From Mycolicibacter heraklionensis (GTDB lineage: Bacteria > Actinomycetota > Actinomycetes > Mycobacteriales > Mycobacteriaceae): a DNA stretch of 42,934 nt. Location of the stretch: the NCBI GenBank assembly GCA_001673575.1, contig LZME01000064.1, forward strand, positions 1 to 42,934. The letters are read 5' to 3'. Shown here piece after piece: positions 27,260 through 37,190 of this stretch (the first letter of the stretch is position 1; the number at the start of each line of letters is the position of its first letter). The translations under genes were made by a program, and so were the position numbers. The notes beneath the pieces are model-generated. The model worked only from the letters and a program-made list of their open reading frames with translations, did not search any database and was not told where the DNA came from.

Positions 27260-27643
27260 TCATCGGGACTTCACGGTGTGCTCATGTTCTTCGCTACCTG
27301 TTCTGTTGCCCGGGGTGGTGAGCCGATCTACGAAACCTTCGAAGTACTCCTCCACCCTGGATACATCCGGGGAACCGCTGATCCGCAGCGCGCGCACGAA
27401 TGCCCGTCTCCGAATCGCCGCGTGCAGGCACTCCGATGCGGGATGCAACCACGCACCCCGCCCCGGTTGGCTGCCCGCGCGGTCAATGATCACGGCGCCG
27501 TTGCCGTTCTCCGTTGACACCGCGACCACCCGAAGCAATTCGACGGTCAACGCACGTTTCCGGCATCCGACACACGTGCGCACCGGTCCATCTGGGGAAC
27601 GGTGCGTCCGCGAGGCGGTTGTCGAAGTCTCGCGCTGGATCAC
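27260..27643 (-). CDS. ylxR: YlxR/RnpM family RNA-binding protein
   Basis: A 127-residue DUF448 protein. The family core PVRTCVGCRKRALTVELLRVV and GRGAWLHPASECLHAAIRRRAFVRAL is complete; in Firmicutes the family binds RNase P RNA (RnpM). GTG at 27643 adds ~20 residues before the core; an internal GTG at VRTC is possible. The gene sits in the universal nusA-ylxR-infB order but is separated from nusA by 226 bases carrying a tandem repeat. Confidence 0.88.
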   Translation of the reverse strand: MIQRETSTTASRTHRSPDGPVRTCVGCRKRALTVELLRVVAVSTENGNGAVIIDRAGSQPGRGAWLHPASECLHAAIRRRAFVRALRISGSPDVSRVEEYFEGFVDRLTTPGNRTGSEEHEHTVKSR

Positions 27644-27690
27644 GGCTCAGTCTACCCATACAACGGCCATGACCCGAACCACCCGAATCC

Positions 27691-27813
27691 GAACCCGGCG
27701 GTTCAGCGAGGCTCGACGCAGGAGAGCCGAAGCTGGAACCGCCGCATGAACCCGGCGGTTCAGCGAGGCTCGACGCAGGAGAGCCGAAGCTGGAACCGCC
27801 GCATGAACCCGGC
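27691..27813. repeat. 57-bp tandem repeat, 2.15 copies, with internal inverted repeats
   Basis: Two exact 57-bp units (27691-27747 and 27748-27804) plus the first 9 bases of a third. Each unit has outer arms GGCGGTTC and GAACCGCC and inner arms AGC-GGCTC and GAGCC-GCT around a 9-base loop, so each can fold into a long interrupted hairpin on either strand. Unit length equals 19 codons. It lies between nusA and ylxR. Confidence 0.9.
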
Positions 27814-27869
27814 AGTGCACTACTGGCGCGCTGGTCGCGTCCCGCTCGGTGCCCTTGGTCGCGTTCCGC

Positions 27870-28913
27870 TCAGGCTTCGTGCGGCACGCCCTGACCGGCC
27901 TCACGCTCGGCGCCATTGGCACCGGGCTCCGGGACGTCGCTGCGGATGTCGATGCGCCAGCCGGTCAGCCGGGCCGCCAGCCGGGCGTTCTGGCCTTCCT
28001 TGCCGATGGCCAGGGACAGCTGGAAGTCCGGCACCACCACGCGTGCGGCCCGGGCAGCCTGGTCGATCACGGTCACCGACATCACCTTGGCAGGTGACAG
28101 CGCGTTGCCGACGAAGCGCGCCGGGTCCTCGTCGTAGTCGATGATGTCGATCTTCTCGCCGGCCAGTTCGCTCATCACGTTGCGCACACGCTGGCCCATC
28201 GGTCCGATGCAGGCGCCCTTGGCGTTGAGCCCGGGAACCTGCGAGGCCACCGCGATCTTGGATCGGTGGCCGGCCTCGCGGGCGACGGCGACGATCTCCA
28301 CCGACCCATCGGCGATCTCGGGGACCTCCAGGGCGAACAGCTTGCGCACCAGGTTCGGGTGGGTGCGCGACAGCTCGATGCGCGGTTCGCGCAGGCCCCG
28401 AGTCACACCGATCACGTAGCAGCGCAGCCGGTCGCCGTGGTCGTAGGCCTCACCGGGTGCCTGCTCTGCGGGGCGGATGACGCCGTCAAAGCCCTTGGCC
28501 TCGGTTCCGAGTCGCACCACGATGACACCGCGCGCATTCTCCCGGGCGTCGCGCTGGACGACTCCGGCGACGATGTCGCCCTCCCGCGCCGAGAATTCGC
28601 CGTAAGCCTTCTCGTTCTCGGCGTCCCGCAGCCGCTGCAGGATCACCTGACGCGCCGTGGTCGCCGCGATACGTCCGAAGCCCTCGGGCGTGTCGTCGTA
28701 TTCGCTGATCACGTTGCCGTCGTCGTCGATCTCGCGTGCCAGCACCCGCACCACGCCGGTCTTGCGGTCGACATCGATCACCGCGTCGGCCTGATGACCT
28801 TCGGTGTGGCGGTACGCGGTGAGCAACGCCGATTTGATCGTGTCCACGACCACGTCAACCGAGATGCCCTTGTCTGCCTCGATCGCATGCAGCGCGGCCA
28901 TGTCGATGTTCAT
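27870..28913 (-). CDS. nusA: Transcription termination/antitermination factor NusA
   Basis: A 347-residue NusA of the short actinobacterial form: N-terminal RNAP-binding domain (1-~120; [44 protein letters not shown]), S1 domain (~125-200), two KH domains ([55 protein letters not shown]). No C-terminal acidic repeats. ATG at 28913 matches the M. tuberculosis N-terminus; the frame could begin three codons earlier. Lies 46 bases after rimP. Confidence 0.96.
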   Translation of the reverse strand: MNIDMAALHAIEADKGISVDVVVDTIKSALLTAYRHTEGHQADAVIDVDRKTGVVRVLAREIDDDGNVISEYDDTPEGFGRIAATTARQVILQRLRDAENEKAYGEFSAREGDIVAGVVQRDARENARGVIVVRLGTEAKGFDGVIRPAEQAPGEAYDHGDRLRCYVIGVTRGLREPRIELSRTHPNLVRKLFALEVPEIADGSVEIVAVAREAGHRSKIAVASQVPGLNAKGACIGPMGQRVRNVMSELAGEKIDIIDYDEDPARFVGNALSPAKVMSVTVIDQAARAARVVVPDFQLSLAIGKEGQNARLAARLTGWRIDIRSDVPEPGANGAEREAGQGVPHEA

Positions 28914-28959
28914 TGGCGCCACTCCTCTCCGTCGCTATGTCCCGCATCGCCGGGGCAGT

Positions 28960-29493
28960 TCATGCTCCGGCCTCCGATCCCACCTCGGGGGCCTTGACGC
29001 CCGCCAACTCCAACTCACGTTCGCTCGGTGGCGAGAATTCGACTTGCACCACCGCTCGACTGATTTCGCTCAGTGGCAGACGGCGACGGTTCCAGTCCCG
29101 GCCGGCGCGCACCACCAGCGTCAGGATGTCGTCATCGACGACGCCCACCCGACCGGTCAGGCCCGACCCGTCGGACAACGTCAGGTCAACCTTGCGACCG
29201 TGCGCGCGCCGAAAATGCTTCGCCGAGGTCAGCGGCCGGCCCACGCCGGGCGAGCTGACCTCCAGCACATATTGGCTGTCGAATTCCAGGGTGTCGAGCA
29301 ATTCCGACGCCGAGCGGGCCAACGCGGCGGCGGTGTCCAGATCCAGAGGGGTGTCGCCGTCGGCGACCACGGTGATTCGCGGCAGCGGGTCCTGATCGTC
29401 GACGACGACGTCTTCGATCTCGAATCCGGCGCGGGTGAACTCAGCATCGAGCAGCTCGATCACCTGTGTCTGGGAAGGTAGCCCGGTGGCCAC
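28960..29493 (-). CDS. rimP: Ribosome maturation factor RimP
   Basis: A 177-residue 30S assembly factor. N-terminal alpha/beta domain with [26 protein letters not shown], then a small SH3-like C-terminal domain ([15 protein letters not shown]). First gene of the nusA operon. GTG at 29493; the leader contains a stem with arms GGCGCG/CGCGCC (29524-29541). Divergent from the ferritin-like lipoprotein gene with 192 bp between starts. Confidence 0.93.
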   Translation of the reverse strand: MATGLPSQTQVIELLDAEFTRAGFEIEDVVVDDQDPLPRITVVADGDTPLDLDTAAALARSASELLDTLEFDSQYVLEVSSPGVGRPLTSAKHFRRAHGRKVDLTLSDGSGLTGRVGVVDDDILTLVVRAGRDWNRRRLPLSEISRAVVQVEFSPPSERELELAGVKAPEVGSEAGA

Positions 29494-29685
29494 GGCGAGC
29501 TCCTCATCTTGAGTTGTTCAGTCGGCGCGTTCCCACGCGCCAGGCGCGGCCGGGAACCAGTTATCAACGATACGCCGTGGGAAACACAGCCACAGCAAAC
29601 CGGCAAAAGCGCCCGTCAGCGTACCTTGGCCCGCTCGCGGCCACGTCGCGTCCCTGCCGCACAGTCGCAATGGCAGGATGTCAGG

Positions 29686-30195
29686 GTGCCCGGCCCCCTG
29701 TCCGCCATCGACCGACGGCGCATGCTCACCGGTGCCGGGATGCTCGCCCTGCTGGCCGTTGCGGCGCCGGCCTGCGGCTCGGCTCCAACGGCGCCCCTCG
29801 TCGACGACCTGGAAGCGCAGCGACAGCTGGCACTGCGCGACAGCGAGCTGGCCACCGCAGCCGCCGCGGCACTGACCGACCCGGAGTCCAAGGCACTGGC
29901 CGCAGCACTGGACCAGGTGTCGCAGGAGCGAACCGACCACGCTCGAGCGCTGGCAGCCGAGATCGCCCGCGCCGCCGGAAAGACGCCGGCGGGCGAGACC
30001 GAAACCACCACACCCAGTGCCGCGCCGGATGGGCCCGCTCCGAGCGTCTCGCAGGTGATCAACGCGTTGCGGGCCGCCGCCGACAGCGCCGGGAAGCTGG
30101 CGGTCGCCTCGTCGGGTTACCGGGCCGGGCTGCTGGCCTCGATCGCCGCGGCCTGCACGGCCTCCTATGCAGTCGCCCTGGTGATGCAGGCATGA
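29686..30195 (+). CDS. Tat/lipoprotein ferritin-like protein (Rv2843-like)
   Basis: A 169-residue exported protein. A twin-arginine-type signal (DRRRMLTGAGMLALLAVAA, residues 9-27) ends in a possible lipobox with Cys30 (APACGS). The mature chain is helical and Ala-rich (RQLALRDSELATAAAAAL; QVSQERTDHARALAAEIA), with Glu/His residues spaced as in ferritin-like bundles. GTG at 29686. Its stop overlaps the next gene's ATG (ATGA). The same pair adjoins rimP in M. tuberculosis. Function unknown. Confidence 0.78.
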   Translation: MPGPLSAIDRRRMLTGAGMLALLAVAAPACGSAPTAPLVDDLEAQRQLALRDSELATAAAAALTDPESKALAAALDQVSQERTDHARALAAEIARAAGKTPAGETETTTPSAAPDGPAPSVSQVINALRAAADSAGKLAVASSGYRAGLLASIAAACTASYAVALVMQA

Positions 30196-30650
30196 CATCC
30201 CCCGAGCCCCGCCCGGCGTCGGGCCCCGACGCAGCCCTGATCGACGCCCTGGCCACCGAATACGGAGTCGTCTACGGCTACGGGCTGGTGTCGGCGTACT
30301 CGCTGCCGGAATTCAACGATCTGGTGGTCACCACCATCCGTCAGCACCGCGAGCGCCGGGACCGCACCATCGCGATCCTGACCAGCCGCTCGGTTGCCGT
30401 CCCACCCGCCGCGGCCGGATATCAGTTGCCCATGCCGATGTCCACGTCCAACGATGCCCTGCGGCTGGCGGTCCGGATGGAATACGACACCGCGACGGCC
30501 TGGCGCGCGGTCGTCGAACAGGCCAGCGATGCCGCAGACCGGGAATTCGCGGCGACCGCGCTCGGCCAAAGCGCCGTACTGGCCGCGCACTGGAACCGCG
30601 CGCTGGGCAATTGGCCGATCACCCAGGCCTTCCCGGGCGGCCAGGACTGA
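30192..30650 (+). CDS. DUF4439 ferritin-like protein (Rv2844-like)
   Basis: A 152-residue helical protein of the DUF4439 family (EYGVVYGYGLVSAYSLPEFNDLVVTTIRQHRERRDRTIAIL ... YQLPMPMSTSNDALRLAVRMEYDTATAWRAVVEQA ... ALGQSAVLAAHWNRALG). Candidate metal ligands: Glu in TEYG, Glu/His in RQHRERR, Glu in RMEYD, His in AAHWN. No signal peptide, so it is probably cytoplasmic while its coupled neighbour is exported. Whether either binds iron is not known to me. Confidence 0.8.
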   Translation: MTSPEPRPASGPDAALIDALATEYGVVYGYGLVSAYSLPEFNDLVVTTIRQHRERRDRTIAILTSRSVAVPPAAAGYQLPMPMSTSNDALRLAVRMEYDTATAWRAVVEQASDAADREFAATALGQSAVLAAHWNRALGNWPITQAFPGGQD

Positions 30651-30685
30651 GCGAGACTGACCTCGACCAGACGAAGGGAGCAGGG

Positions 30686-31009
30686 ATGCTGTTGGTGCAC
30701 AAGCGTGGTGCCCTTATCGCGACCGTCATAGGAGCAGGGGTGTTGTTCGGTGCCGGGCCGGCCGCCGCCTGGCCGATCCCCTACACCTCCGAGGACATCA
30801 GATACCTCGAAGCAACCCGCGGCAACTTCCCCGGTGACGACGACCAGCTCCTGCTGGCCGGCAAGCAGGTCTGCCGGCAGCTCTACACCGGTCAGTCTGC
30901 GGGCGCGGTGACCGACCAGGTCGCCGCACAGTACGGGGCCAGCCCCGAGCAAGCCGCCCTCGTGGTGCGCGCGGCGCGCAGCGCCATGTGCACCCAGGCG
31001 CCGGGTTAA
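30686..31009 (+). CDS. DUF732 secreted protein
   Basis: A 107-residue small exported protein of the DUF732 family, abundant in mycobacteria. Signal peptide 1-28 (cleavage near AAA-W); two cysteines (Cys63, Cys102) are placed for one disulfide. The mature domain reads [31 protein letters not shown] at 30686 has AGGGAG/GCAGGG upstream. Its TAA and the proS TAA share the palindrome TTAA (31006-31009). Confidence 0.85.
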   Translation: MLLVHKRGALIATVIGAGVLFGAGPAAAWPIPYTSEDIRYLEATRGNFPGDDDQLLLAGKQVCRQLYTGQSAGAVTDQVAAQYGASPEQAALVVRAARSAMCTQAPG

Positions 31010-32757
31010 TCCTCAGCGCGGACCGCGGCCAGGATCTGCCCGGCCAACTCCGCGCCGACGGCCAGCTCGCGGGTCTGCCCGGAGAAGCGGTCGCGCAGTT
31101 CGACAACGCCGTCGGCCCAGCCGCGCCCCAGCACGACGATCCACGGCACCCCGATCAACTCGGAGTCTTTGAACTTCACTCCCGGTGAGGCCTTCCGGTC
31201 GTCGAAGAGCACCTCCAGACCAAGCCGGTCCAGCTCGGCGGCCAGTTCGGTCGCGCCCGCGCGTGCGGCCTCGTCCTTGTTGGCGACCACCACGTGTACG
31301 TCGAACGGGGCGACCTGCGAGGGCCAACGCAGGCCCAGCTCGTCGTGCTGCTGTTCGGCGATGACGGCCACCAGCCGGGAGACCCCGACGCCATAGGAAC
31401 CCATGGTGAGTCGCACCGGACGGCCATCCTCGCCGAGGACGTCGACCGCAAACGCGTCGGTGTACTTGCGGCCCAGCTGGAAGATGTGAGCGATCTCGAT
31501 GCCTCGGGCGCTGACCAGCGGGCCGGCCCCATCCGGTGACGGGTCCCCGTCGCGGACCTCGGCGGCCTCAATGGTGCCGTCGGCGTGGAAGTCACGCCCG
31601 GCGACCAGCCCCACGACGTGCTTGCCGGGGGCGTCGGCGCCGGTGATCCAGCTGGTGCCGTCCACCACACGCGGGTCGACCAGGTAACGCACCCCGTTGT
31701 CCTGCAACGCCTTCGGGCCGATGTAGCCCTTCACCAGGAACGGGTACTTGGCGAAATCACCGTCGCCGAGCAAGGCGTACTCGGCGGGTTCGAGAGCCGC
31801 GCCGAGCCGCTTCTCGTCGATCTCGCGGTCGCCGGGGACCCCGATGCCCAGCAACTCCCACTCACCGTCGGGCTGGCGAACCTTCAACAGCACGTTCTTG
31901 AGGGTGTCGGCGGCGGTGACCGTACGGTCCAACGCGCCGTTGGCCCAGTCCACCAGGGTGGCGATCGTCGGGGTGTCGCCGGTGTCGTGAACCTGCGGCT
32001 CGGCCAAGCCGTCGACCGGTTGCGGCTCGGGGCGAGCCGTGGTCACCGCTTCGACGTTGGCGGCATAGCCAGACTCGACGCAGCGCACGAAGGTGTCTTC
32101 ACCGACCGCGCTCTCGGCGAGGAATTCCTCGGAGGCCGATCCGCCCATGGCGCCCGACACCGCAGAGACGATCACATACCGCACGCCGAGCCGGTCGAAG
32201 ATCTTCTGATAGGCCACCCGGTGCGCGTCGTAGGCGGTGGCCAGACCGGCGTCGTCGACGTCGAAGGAATAGGAGTCCTTCATGACGAATTCGCGGCCGC
32301 GCAGGATGCCGGCCCGCGGCCGCGCCTCATCCCGGTACTTGGTCTGGATCTGATACAGCACCACCGGGAAATCCTTGTAGGAGTTGTACTCCCCCTTGAC
32401 TGTCAGGGTGAACAGTTCCTCGTGGGTGGGCCCCAGCAGGTAGTCGTTGTCGCGGCGGTCCTTGAGCCGGAACAGGCTGTCGCCGTACTCGGTCCAGCGG
32501 TTGGTGGTCTCATAGGGTGCGCGCGGCAGCAGCGCCGGGAACAGGATCTCCTGGCCACCGATGGCGTTCATCTCCTCGCGGACCACCCGCTCGATGTTGC
32601 GCAGTACTCGCAGACCGAGCGGCAGCCAGCTGTACAGACCGGGTGCGATCGGCCGGATGTAGCCGGCCCGGATCAGCAGCTTGTGGCTGGGGACTTCGGC
32701 ATCGGCGGGGTCGTCGCGCAGGGTGCGAAGGAACAGTTCGGACATCCGGGTGATCAC
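31006..32757 (-). CDS. proS: Prolyl-tRNA synthetase, bacterial type with editing insert
   Basis: A 583-residue class II synthetase. Motif 1 region [21 protein letters not shown]; motif 2 [26 protein letters not shown]; a YbaK-like editing insertion at about 225-400; motif 3 [18 protein letters not shown]-terminal HGTP anticodon domain. GTG at 32757 ([20 protein letters not shown]) gives the M. tuberculosis start and length; the frame to 32961 is an overextension. Confidence 0.96.
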   Translation of the reverse strand: MITRMSELFLRTLRDDPADAEVPSHKLLIRAGYIRPIAPGLYSWLPLGLRVLRNIERVVREEMNAIGGQEILFPALLPRAPYETTNRWTEYGDSLFRLKDRRDNDYLLGPTHEELFTLTVKGEYNSYKDFPVVLYQIQTKYRDEARPRAGILRGREFVMKDSYSFDVDDAGLATAYDAHRVAYQKIFDRLGVRYVIVSAVSGAMGGSASEEFLAESAVGEDTFVRCVESGYAANVEAVTTARPEPQPVDGLAEPQVHDTGDTPTIATLVDWANGALDRTVTAADTLKNVLLKVRQPDGEWELLGIGVPGDREIDEKRLGAALEPAEYALLGDGDFAKYPFLVKGYIGPKALQDNGVRYLVDPRVVDGTSWITGADAPGKHVVGLVAGRDFHADGTIEAAEVRDGDPSPDGAGPLVSARGIEIAHIFQLGRKYTDAFAVDVLGEDGRPVRLTMGSYGVGVSRLVAVIAEQQHDELGLRWPSQVAPFDVHVVVANKDEAARAGATELAAELDRLGLEVLFDDRKASPGVKFKDSELIGVPWIVVLGRGWADGVVELRDRFSGQTRELAVGAELAGQILAAVRAED

Positions 32758-32809
32758 AGCCGGAGAGCCTATCTTCAGCCGCGGGGAGACGCGGACTTGC
32801 CCGGCGCCC

Positions 32810-34303
32810 CTACAGCTCCCCCGCCTCCACGGCCTCGCGGGTGTGCTGGGCCCGGGCGATCTGGTCGGCCGAGAACCTGATGAACAGCGCCGCCGCACCC
32901 ACCAGCACGGCAATCGCGGCAACCCACAGCAGCGAATAGGTGTAGCCGTGGCCGAGCGCATCCAATTCGCTATCGGTCATGTTCTTCACCGGGCCGGTGG
33001 TGCCGCCCAGGTACAGCGTTCGGGAGGTCTGCACCGCCTGGATGATCACCAGCACCACCGGGCCACCCAAGTTGTAGACCATCAAGGTGACCGCCGACAC
33101 CGGACCGATCTCGCGTGGACCTACGTCGGCCACGGCGCACAGCGGCAGCACCACCGAGATCACGCCGATACCGACACCACCGACCACGAACAACATCACC
33201 AGATCGGGGATATATGGCACGCCACGGTCCAACGTCGACCCGAACAGCATGGCGCCCCAGACCAGGCTTCCGGCCCCGATGATGAGCCAGCGCGGCGCGA
33301 TCAGCGCGGCCGCCCAGCTGGTCACCAGGTTACCGACGCCCATGGCCACCGCAAACGGGATGAAGCAGATACCGGCGCGCAGGGCCGAGTAGCCCAGCAC
33401 GTCCTGAACCAGTAGTCCGATCATCACGCTCACCGTGAGCATCACCCCGCCGGCCATGAAGTACGCGACGAAGGTGGCGACCCGGCTGGGGTTGTCGAAC
33501 ACCGCGGCCGGTACCAGCGGGTTGGCGGCGTTGCGTTCGACAAACAGGAAAGCCAGCAGGAACAGCGCCGCCGCGACCCCGGCGCCGATCACCCACGGGC
33601 TTGCCCAGCCGTGGGGCGGGCCCTGGGTGAACACCAGCACCGCCGCAGTGCACCCGCCGGTGGCCAGCAGCGCCCCGGTGAGGTCGAGCCGGAGCCGTTC
33701 GGTATTGGTCTCGGTCAGCCGCGTCACGGCGATGGCCACGATGGCGATCCCGATCGGGATGTTGATCAGAAACGCCAGCCGCCACGAGAGGACCGTGAGG
33801 GCGCCGCCGAGCACCAGACCCATGACCGAGCCGATGCCCTGCATGGCGGCCGACACCGCCATCGCTTGGTTCCGGGCCCGGCCGGCTGCGTAGGTGGTCG
33901 CGATGAGCGCCAGGCCGGTCGGTGCGGCAACTGCGGCCCCGATGCCCTGAACCGCCCGGGCGGCGATCAAGGTGGCGGAGTCGGTGGCCACTCCGCAGAC
34001 CAGCGAGGCGATCGTGAACAACCCAACCCCGGAGACGAACGCCCGCTTCTGTCCGATGGCGTCGCCCACCCGGCCGCCGAGGAGCAACAGGCCGCCGAAG
34101 GTCAGTACGTAGGCGGTGATGACCCAGCTCTTGGCGGCGTCGGACAGATCAAGATCAGCCTGCATCCGCGGCAACGCCACTATGACGATGGTGCCGTCCA
34201 GCGTCGACATCAGTTGCATGCCGGTGATCGCCACGATGGCGATACCGAGCACGTTGGACGACAACGACCGGCCGGCCGACTGGGATTCCCCCGCCGCGGC
34301 CAT
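32810..34303 (-). CDS. MFS drug:H+ antiporter, EfpA-like paralogue (14 TMS)
   Basis: A 497-residue DHA2-family transporter with 14 predicted helices. Motif A-like [14 protein letters not shown], the antiporter motif C region ([17 protein letters not shown]) and acidic Asp in [19 protein letters not shown]. It aligns along its length with EfpA encoded just upstream ([18 protein letters not shown] in both, [18 protein letters not shown]), but lacks EfpA's 35-residue N-terminal extension. ATG at 34303. Start lies 52 bp after the efpA stop, so probably one transcript. Substrate unknown. Confidence 0.85.
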   Translation of the reverse strand: MAAAGESQSAGRSLSSNVLGIAIVAITGMQLMSTLDGTIVIVALPRMQADLDLSDAAKSWVITAYVLTFGGLLLLGGRVGDAIGQKRAFVSGVGLFTIASLVCGVATDSATLIAARAVQGIGAAVAAPTGLALIATTYAAGRARNQAMAVSAAMQGIGSVMGLVLGGALTVLSWRLAFLINIPIGIAIVAIAVTRLTETNTERLRLDLTGALLATGGCTAAVLVFTQGPPHGWASPWVIGAGVAAALFLLAFLFVERNAANPLVPAAVFDNPSRVATFVAYFMAGGVMLTVSVMIGLLVQDVLGYSALRAGICFIPFAVAMGVGNLVTSWAAALIAPRWLIIGAGSLVWGAMLFGSTLDRGVPYIPDLVMLFVVGGVGIGVISVVLPLCAVADVGPREIGPVSAVTLMVYNLGGPVVLVIIQAVQTSRTLYLGGTTGPVKNMTDSELDALGHGYTYSLLWVAAIAVLVGAAALFIRFSADQIARAQHTREAVEAGEL

Positions 34304-34355
34304 AGCAGGTCAGCTTAGCCACCGACGGCGCCGGCAGCGCGGCGTCCGGGCGAAC

Positions 34356-35930
34356 TCACATGGCGCCGAAGGCGTCCTGCACGTCCTGGGCATGCGCGAC
34401 CTGCTTGGCGGTGTAACCGATCAGCAGGGAGATCCCGCCGACCAGGACCGCCACCGCGGCAATCCACAGCAGTCCATAGGTGTAGGCGGAATCCAACGCG
34501 GCGATCTGCGCGGGGTTCATGGTCTTGACCGGCATGTTGGTGCCGCCGAGGTACAGCGTGCGCGAGGTGATGACGGCCTGGACGACCGCCAGCACGATCG
34601 GCCCGCCCAGGTTCTGCAGCATCAATGCGATCGCCGAAGTCGGCCCGATCTGGTCGAAGCCCACGCCGGCGATCGCCGACAGGGTCAGCGGCACCACGAT
34701 CACGCCGATCCCGAACCCACCGAGCACGATCAACGTGACGAAGTTCGGGAAGTACGGAAGGTTCCGGTTGATCGTCGAACCGTAGATCATCGCGCCCAGC
34801 AACACGACGCCGCCGGCGATCACCAGCACCCGGGGCGGGAATCGGCGCACCAACTGGGAGGACATACCCAGCCCGACGCCCAGCCCGATCACGAACGGGA
34901 TAAAGCCCACGCCGGCACGCAACGCCGAGTAGCCCATCAGGTCCTGGACGTACAGACCGATGGTCACGGTCAAGGTGAACAGCACGCCGCCGGCGAGGAA
35001 GATCGCCGCGAAGGTCAGCAGCCGGTTGCGGTCCTTGAACAGACTGAACGGCACCACCGGATTCTCGGCGGTGCGCTCCACCACGGCGAACGCCAGCATC
35101 GCCACGAGGGCGACCACGCCGGAGCCGATGGTGATGACCGAGATCCAGCCCTTCTCCGGGCCAATCGTGAAGGCGAACACCGCCGCCGTGCAACCCAGGG
35201 TCGCCAGCAGCGCGCCGGCCGCATCCAGCTTCATCCGCTCCCGGTTGGTCTCGGTCAGCGCGGTGCGGGCCAGGTAGATCATCAGCAGGCCAATGGGCAC
35301 GTTGATCCCGAACGCCAGCCGCCAGGACACCTCGGTCAGCGCGCCGCCGACCACCAGGCCCATCACCGATCCGACGGCGGTCATCGCGCCGAATATCGCG
35401 GTGGCGGCATTGCGGGCCGGCCCCTTGGGGAAGGTGGTGGCGATCAGCGCCAGCGCCGTCGGTGAGGCGATGGCCGAGCCGACACCCTGCAGGAGCCGCG
35501 CGATCACCAGTGTGGGGGCATCCCAGGCCACGGCACATAAGACTGACGCGATGGTGAACAGCCCGACCCCGCTGATGAAGGTGCGCTTGCGGCCGATGGT
35601 GTCGCCGAGTCGACCGCCGAGCAGCATCAGGCCGCCGAAGGTCAGCACATAGGCACTGATCACCCAGCCACGGCCCGCGTCGGACAACCCCAGATCATCC
35701 TGGATCCTAGGAAGCGCGACGATCGCGACAGTGCTGTCCATGGTGGCCAGCAGCTGCATGCCACCGATGGCGATCACGGCATAGATAAAGCGACGAGAAG
35801 GCAGCCAGGACGACACATATTTGCTGGTCCAACTCACGAGATCGGAGCCGGTACGTCCTCGGGGAACCGCCCCGGCACCGCCTTCGGACCACTGCGCGCT
35901 CGCCCGCCCTGCATCATCGAGTGCAGTCAT
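34356..35930 (-). CDS. efpA: MFS efflux transporter EfpA
   Basis: A 524-residue 14-helix DHA2 transporter, near the length of M. tuberculosis EfpA (Rv2846c), placed as there between proS and the siroheme synthase. Residues 1-45 are a hydrophilic extension. Motifs: LLATMDSTVAIVALPRIQDDL (Asp in helix 1), GGRLGDTIGRKR (motif A), FGAMTAVGSVMGLVVGGAL (motif C). EfpA in M. tuberculosis is essential and reported to move lipids and be induced by isoniazid. Start ATG at 35930; the 33-bp gap upstream is AT-rich (TTAATATTACTG) and may hold the -10. Confidence 0.92.
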   Translation of the reverse strand: MTALDDAGRASAQWSEGGAGAVPRGRTGSDLVSWTSKYVSSWLPSRRFIYAVIAIGGMQLLATMDSTVAIVALPRIQDDLGLSDAGRGWVISAYVLTFGGLMLLGGRLGDTIGRKRTFISGVGLFTIASVLCAVAWDAPTLVIARLLQGVGSAIASPTALALIATTFPKGPARNAATAIFGAMTAVGSVMGLVVGGALTEVSWRLAFGINVPIGLLMIYLARTALTETNRERMKLDAAGALLATLGCTAAVFAFTIGPEKGWISVITIGSGVVALVAMLAFAVVERTAENPVVPFSLFKDRNRLLTFAAIFLAGGVLFTLTVTIGLYVQDLMGYSALRAGVGFIPFVIGLGVGLGMSSQLVRRFPPRVLVIAGGVVLLGAMIYGSTINRNLPYFPNFVTLIVLGGFGIGVIVVPLTLSAIAGVGFDQIGPTSAIALMLQNLGGPIVLAVVQAVITSRTLYLGGTNMPVKTMNPAQIAALDSAYTYGLLWIAAVAVLVGGISLLIGYTAKQVAHAQDVQDAFGAM

Positions 35931-35963
35931 AACGGGCTACCCTACAGTAATATTAAGAGCTGT

Positions 35964-37181
35964 TTAAACCCCGAAACCTGCGACGGCCCCGATAATCACG
36001 ATCGCGGGCGGTCGAATGCCCTCCGCGCGGATCTTCTCGGGCGCGTCGGCCAGGGTCGCTCGCAGCGTGTGCTGGGCTGGTGTGGTGCCGTGCTGCACCA
36101 CCAGAACCGGCGTATCCGCAGGTCGGCCGCCTTTTTGCAACACGGCACTGAATTGCTCGATGCGTTCGACGGCCATCAGCAACACGATGGTTCCGCGCAT
36201 CGCGGCCAGGGCGTCCCAATTCACTAACGATTCGGGATCGTCGGGGGCAACGTGCCCGCTGACCACCACAAACTCGTGGTTCACGGCCCGATGGGTGACC
36301 GGCACCCCAGCCAAAGCCGGGACCGCTATGGCACTGGTCACACCCGGCACAACCGTCACCGGAATCCCGGCGTCGGCACAGGCCAGCACCTCTTCATAGC
36401 CGCGGGCGAACACGAATGGGTCGCCGCCCTTGAGGCGCACCACGAACTTGCCGGCCTTGGCGCGTTCGATCATCAGCGCGTTGATCGCGTCCTGCGCCAT
36501 GGCCCGCCCGTAGGGGATCTTGGCGGCGTCGATGACTTCGACGGTCGGGGGCAGTTCGGCGAGCAGCTCGGGCGGCGCGAGCCGGTCGGCCACCACGACG
36601 TCGGCGTGCGAGAGCATGCGACGGCCGCGCACCGTGATCAGTTCCGGATCGCCCGGTCCGCCGCCCACCAGCGCCACGCCGCCGCGCACCACGTCGGGGG
36701 TCGTCTCGGCGTCAACGGTGATGGTGCCGTTCTGCAGGGCCTCCCGGATCGCCGAGCGGATCGCTGCCGACCGGTTGTGCTCACCGCCGGCCAGCACGCC
36801 CACCGACAGCCCGGAGTAACCGAACGTGGCCGGAGTGACCGCGGATCCCTCGACGGCCAGATCGGCGCGCACACAGAAGATCTGGCGACGGTCGGCCTCA
36901 GCCACGATCGCGGCGTTGACCTCAGGGTCGTTGGTGGCCGCGATCGCATACCAGGCATCGGCCAGGTCCCCGTCGCGGTAGGTGCGCGAGACCAGCGTGA
37001 TGCCGGGCTTACGCTCCCCCAGCGCTTCGACCGCCGGGGTGGCGCTGGGCGCGATCACCAGCACCTGCGCGCCGCTGTCCACCAACAGCGGAAGACGTCG
37101 CTGCGCGACGCTTCCTGCGCCCACGACAACAACCTTGCGGCCGGCCAGCCGTAAACCGGCCAGATAGGGGTTCTCGGTCAC
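35964..37181 (-). CDS. cysG: Siroheme synthase / uroporphyrinogen-III C-methyltransferase CysG
   Basis: A 405-residue fusion, same length as Rv2847c. Residues 1-~155 are the precorrin-2 dehydrogenase/ferrochelatase domain (Rossmann GAGSVA, 21-26; GYSGLSVGVLAGGEHNRSAAIRSAIRE). Residues ~165-405 are the SAM-dependent uroporphyrinogen-III methyltransferase (LVGGGPGDPELIT, 171-183; KGGDPFVFARGYEE; VVPGVTSAIAVPALAGVPVTHR). It makes precorrin-2 and siroheme for sulfite and nitrite reductases. It lies directly after mqo (9 bp), with no cob genes between. Confidence 0.95.
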   Translation of the reverse strand: MTENPYLAGLRLAGRKVVVVGAGSVAQRRLPLLVDSGAQVLVIAPSATPAVEALGERKPGITLVSRTYRDGDLADAWYAIAATNDPEVNAAIVAEADRRQIFCVRADLAVEGSAVTPATFGYSGLSVGVLAGGEHNRSAAIRSAIREALQNGTITVDAETTPDVVRGGVALVGGGPGDPELITVRGRRMLSHADVVVADRLAPPELLAELPPTVEVIDAAKIPYGRAMAQDAINALMIERAKAGKFVVRLKGGDPFVFARGYEEVLACADAGIPVTVVPGVTSAIAVPALAGVPVTHRAVNHEFVVVSGHVAPDDPESLVNWDALAAMRGTIVLLMAVERIEQFSAVLQKGGRPADTPVLVVQHGTTPAQHTLRATLADAPEKIRAEGIRPPAIVIIGAVAGFGV

Positions 37182-37190
37182 CCGATAACT

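Noticed and set aside
27691..27813. Possible CRISPR array
   Set aside because: Units are contiguous with no spacers and only two full copies exist.
27647..27922. Minus-strand 91-codon frame containing two identical 19-residue repeats
   Set aside because: The repetition comes from the 57-bp DNA repeat; it overlaps the nusA end, has no clear ribosome-binding site and no recognisable protein features.
34116..35465. 449-codon plus-strand frame rich in His, Gln and Arg
   Set aside because: Antisense to efpA; composition is typical of a reverse reading of a high-GC gene.
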